Positions 62,640 through 64,000 of a stretch of 64,000 bases of DNA are shown in pieces. Numbering within the stretch: position 1 is the first letter of the stretch; each line of letters begins with the position of its first letter. The stretch is from CAVQOB01 sp963714325 (GTDB taxonomy: Bacteria > Pseudomonadota > Alphaproteobacteria > Rhizobiales > Hyphomicrobiaceae). The stretch spans positions 1 through 64,000 of the forward strand of contig CAVQOB010000035.1 in the NCBI GenBank assembly GCA_963714325.1, written 5' to 3'. The notes below the pieces were generated by a model. It ran no database searches and was not told the origin of the DNA. It saw nothing but the letters and a program-made list of their open reading frames with translations. Both the position numbers and the translations under genes were made by a program.

Positions 62640-63230
62640 ATGGCTCTGTACGAGCATGTCTTCATGGCGCGCCAGGATATTTCCCAGGCGCAGATGGAGG
62701 CACTAATGAAGGAATACACCGATTTGATCGGTGCCGGCGGTGGCAAAGTCACCAAGACCGAATACTGGGGCGTCAAGAACCTCGCCTACAAAATCAAGAA
62801 GAGTCGCAAAGCGCACTACGCGCTGTTCAACCTCGATGCGCCGCCGGCGGCCGTCAAGGAAATGGAACGGCTGATGGGCATCTCGACCGATGTCTTGCGC
62901 TTCATGACCATCAAGGTCGAAGCGCATGAGACGGAACCTTCAGCGCAGATGCGCAAGCAGGATCGTGAAGAGCGTGGCGAGCGTGGCGGCGGCTTCGGCG
63001 GCGGCGGCGGACGTGGCGGCTTCGGTGGCGGCGGCGGACGCGGTGGCTTCGGCGGCGGCGGACGTGGCGGCCCTGGTGGTGGCGGCGGATTCCGTGGTGG
63101 TGATCGTGGTGGCGATCGGCCGCCGCGTCCCGCTGGCGACCGTCCCAGTGCAGACAGGCCGGCTGATCGCGGCACGTTCCGTCCGCGCCCGGCGGGCCCA
63201 TCCGACGACACATCTGGCGCAGGGGAGTAA
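62640..63230 (+). CDS. rpsF: 30S ribosomal protein S6 with long Gly/Arg-rich C-terminal extension
   Basis: The first ~100 residues are a normal S6 fold (MALYEHVFMARQDISQAQME, then TEYWGVKNLAYKIKKSRKAH), which pairs with S18 on the 30S platform. From about residue 108 the protein continues for nearly 90 residues of RGGGFGGGGGRGGFGGG-like repeats and an Arg/Pro/Asp tail. Rhizobial S6 proteins commonly carry charged tails, but this one is unusually rich in FGGGG and RGG units. The frame is open upstream, but the ATG at 62640, after GAACGAAAGGCTAGAGACC, is the expected start. Confidence 0.95.
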   Translation: MALYEHVFMARQDISQAQMEALMKEYTDLIGAGGGKVTKTEYWGVKNLAYKIKKSRKAHYALFNLDAPPAAVKEMERLMGISTDVLRFMTIKVEAHETEPSAQMRKQDREERGERGGGFGGGGGRGGFGGGGGRGGFGGGGRGGPGGGGGFRGGDRGGDRPPRPAGDRPSADRPADRGTFRPRPAGPSDDTSGAGE

Positions 63231-63236
63231 GTATCC

Positions 63237-63485
63237 ATGGCCGAAGTTCAACAACTCCCGTCCCGCCGTCCGTTCCATCGCCGTCGCAAGACCTGCCCGT
63301 TCCTCGGCGCGGAAGCGCCGAAGATCGACTACAAGGACGTGCGCCTGCTGGGCCGTTACGTCTCCGAGCGCGGCAAGATCGTGCCGAGCCGCATCACCGC
63401 CGTATCAGCCAAGAAGCAACGCGAGATGGCACGCGCCATCAAGCGCGCGCGCTTCCTCGGCCTGCTGCCGTACGTGATCGGTTGA
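63237..63485 (+). CDS. rpsR: 30S ribosomal protein S18
   Basis: This 82-residue basic protein has RRRKTCPFLGAEAPKIDYKD, VRLLGRYVSERGKIVPSRIT and the RAIKRARFLGLLPY core that binds 16S rRNA beside S6. It starts 6 bp after rpsF and belongs to the same operon. Confidence 0.97.
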   Translation: MAEVQQLPSRRPFHRRRKTCPFLGAEAPKIDYKDVRLLGRYVSERGKIVPSRITAVSAKKQREMARAIKRARFLGLLPYVIG

Positions 63486-63521
63486 ATTTGAACGACTGTT
63501 CTAACTCTGACGCTTGTTCCC

Positions 63522-63656
63522 TGTCATCCCGCGCTCATCTGCAGCATCGAGCCTGCGAGATGATGCGGTGCAGACGCGGGACGTTGCGAGATGCTCGTGA
63601 ATAAGGTCCCGCATCTGCGGAGCAGCGTTGCACGCTGCGCCGCGTGCGGGAAGACA
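63522..63656. repeat. Dispersed palindromic intergenic repeat, second full copy
   Basis: The 135-bp segment starts TGTCATCCCGCGC and ends GTGCGGGAAGACA, with inner GCAGC/GCTGC and central CGGGAC/GGTCCCG pairs. It has the same outline as 841-981. It separates rpsR from the DUF2232 gene, so these two may not be cotranscribed freely. Confidence 0.75.
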
Positions 63657-63770
63657 GCACGGGAATATCAGTCAGTGACGGGACACTAATGCATTTGGGT
63701 TGGGGCAACGCGCAGCAAGTCACGCGTTGCCTCTAACCGCCCTTGAGCGGGACAGCTGGAACTTTCGACG

Positions 63771-64000
63771 ATGGCTCTGAACCTCATTATCGGCATCGCC
63801 GGCGGATTGATTTCCGCGCTGTTGTTCTATTCCGCCTCGCGCGGCTCCGTCGGCTTGAGCCTCGTCCTCTTCTTTCTTACCCCCCTGCCCTCGTTGATCG
63901 CCGGCCTCGGCTGGGGTTTGACGGCCGCCATCGCCGCCGCCATTGCTGGCGCGTTGGCCATGGCGACGACGATCAGCGCGGCATTCGCGCTCGGTTACGC
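63771..64000 (+). CDS. DUF2232 membrane protein (5' part, cut by window end)
   Basis: ATG 63771 opens a frame that runs off the window. The visible 76 residues are hydrophobic: LNLIIGIAGGLISALLFYSA, then LSLVLFFLTPLPSLIAGLGW and a third segment AAIAAAIAGALAMATTISAA. A DUF2232 gene between rpsR and rplI is standard in Hyphomicrobiales, and the sequence fits. The function is unknown. Confidence 0.8.
   Translation, partial: MALNLIIGIAGGLISALLFYSASRGSVGLSLVLFFLTPLPSLIAGLGWGLTAAIAAAIAGALAMATTISAAFALGY

Noticed and set aside
1..64000. CRISPR array, tRNA or rRNA genes
   Set aside because: No regularly spaced repeats with unique spacers, no cloverleaf with tRNA consensus loops and no rRNA segments were seen.

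Overview
The window is chromosomal DNA of an alphaproteobacterium, most likely a member of the Hyphomicrobiales (Rhizobiales) near Bradyrhizobiaceae/Xanthobacteraceae. The evidence is a fused ispDF, the linked set dusB(nifR3)-ntrB-ntrC-ntrY-ntrX followed by hfq-hflX, the lptF-lptG-lptD-surA-rsmA block, the gmk-yicC-mltG-fabF-acpP-fabG block, rpsF-rpsR followed by a DUF2232 gene, high GC, and palindromic intergenic repeats of the kind common in this order. I see no rRNA or tRNA gene, no CRISPR array, no insertion sequence and no recombinase gene.

Layout. 1-21.5 kb is a conserved core: pncC, a MarR regulator, ispDF, the complete Ntr nitrogen-control set (dusB carries an apparent one-base frameshift), an EptA-type phosphoethanolamine transferase, a D-amino-acid aminotransferase, hfq, hflX, a DMT exporter, a flavin monooxygenase, a MAPEG protein, mazG and a zinc alcohol dehydrogenase. 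About 21.5-26.5 kb is an accessory island. It is bounded by a 16-bp perfect direct repeat, and the right copy resembles an XerC/XerD dif site. It holds small unfamiliar genes (HGG-motif protein, Cys-rich peptide, a chain of small overlapping genes, a LuxR-type HTH protein, a RepL/MarR-like winged-helix protein) and a remarkable density of inverted repeats, including a 40-bp perfect palindrome and a 139-bp element closed by 26-bp perfect arms.

26.5-35.8 kb holds pepA and the lipopolysaccharide-export/outer-membrane block lptF-lptG-lptD-surA-rsmA; pdxA, usual between surA and rsmA, is absent. 35.8-42 kb is catabolic or transport: two solute-binding proteins, then a three-subunit flavin/iron-sulfur amine dehydrogenase-like operon together with two small membrane proteins and a chorismate mutase. 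42-49 kb holds a frameshifted DUF4846 gene, gmk, yicC, mltG and the fatty-acid genes fabF-acpP-fabG (fabD follows at 54 kb). A VapBC module and a polar amino-acid ABC transporter lie between. 55-62.3 kb is mostly exported proteins: a caspase-like protease, an outer-membrane barrel, a beta-propeller and lipoprotein-like genes. The window ends in rpsF (with a long Gly/Arg tail), rpsR and the start of a DUF2232 membrane protein.

The best candidate for something undescribed is the 21.5-26.5 kb island. Its boundaries and lack of an integrase suggest, without proving, an element that integrates through the host Xer system. Its two structured non-coding segments (21690-21969 and 23001-23640) deserve the closest look.
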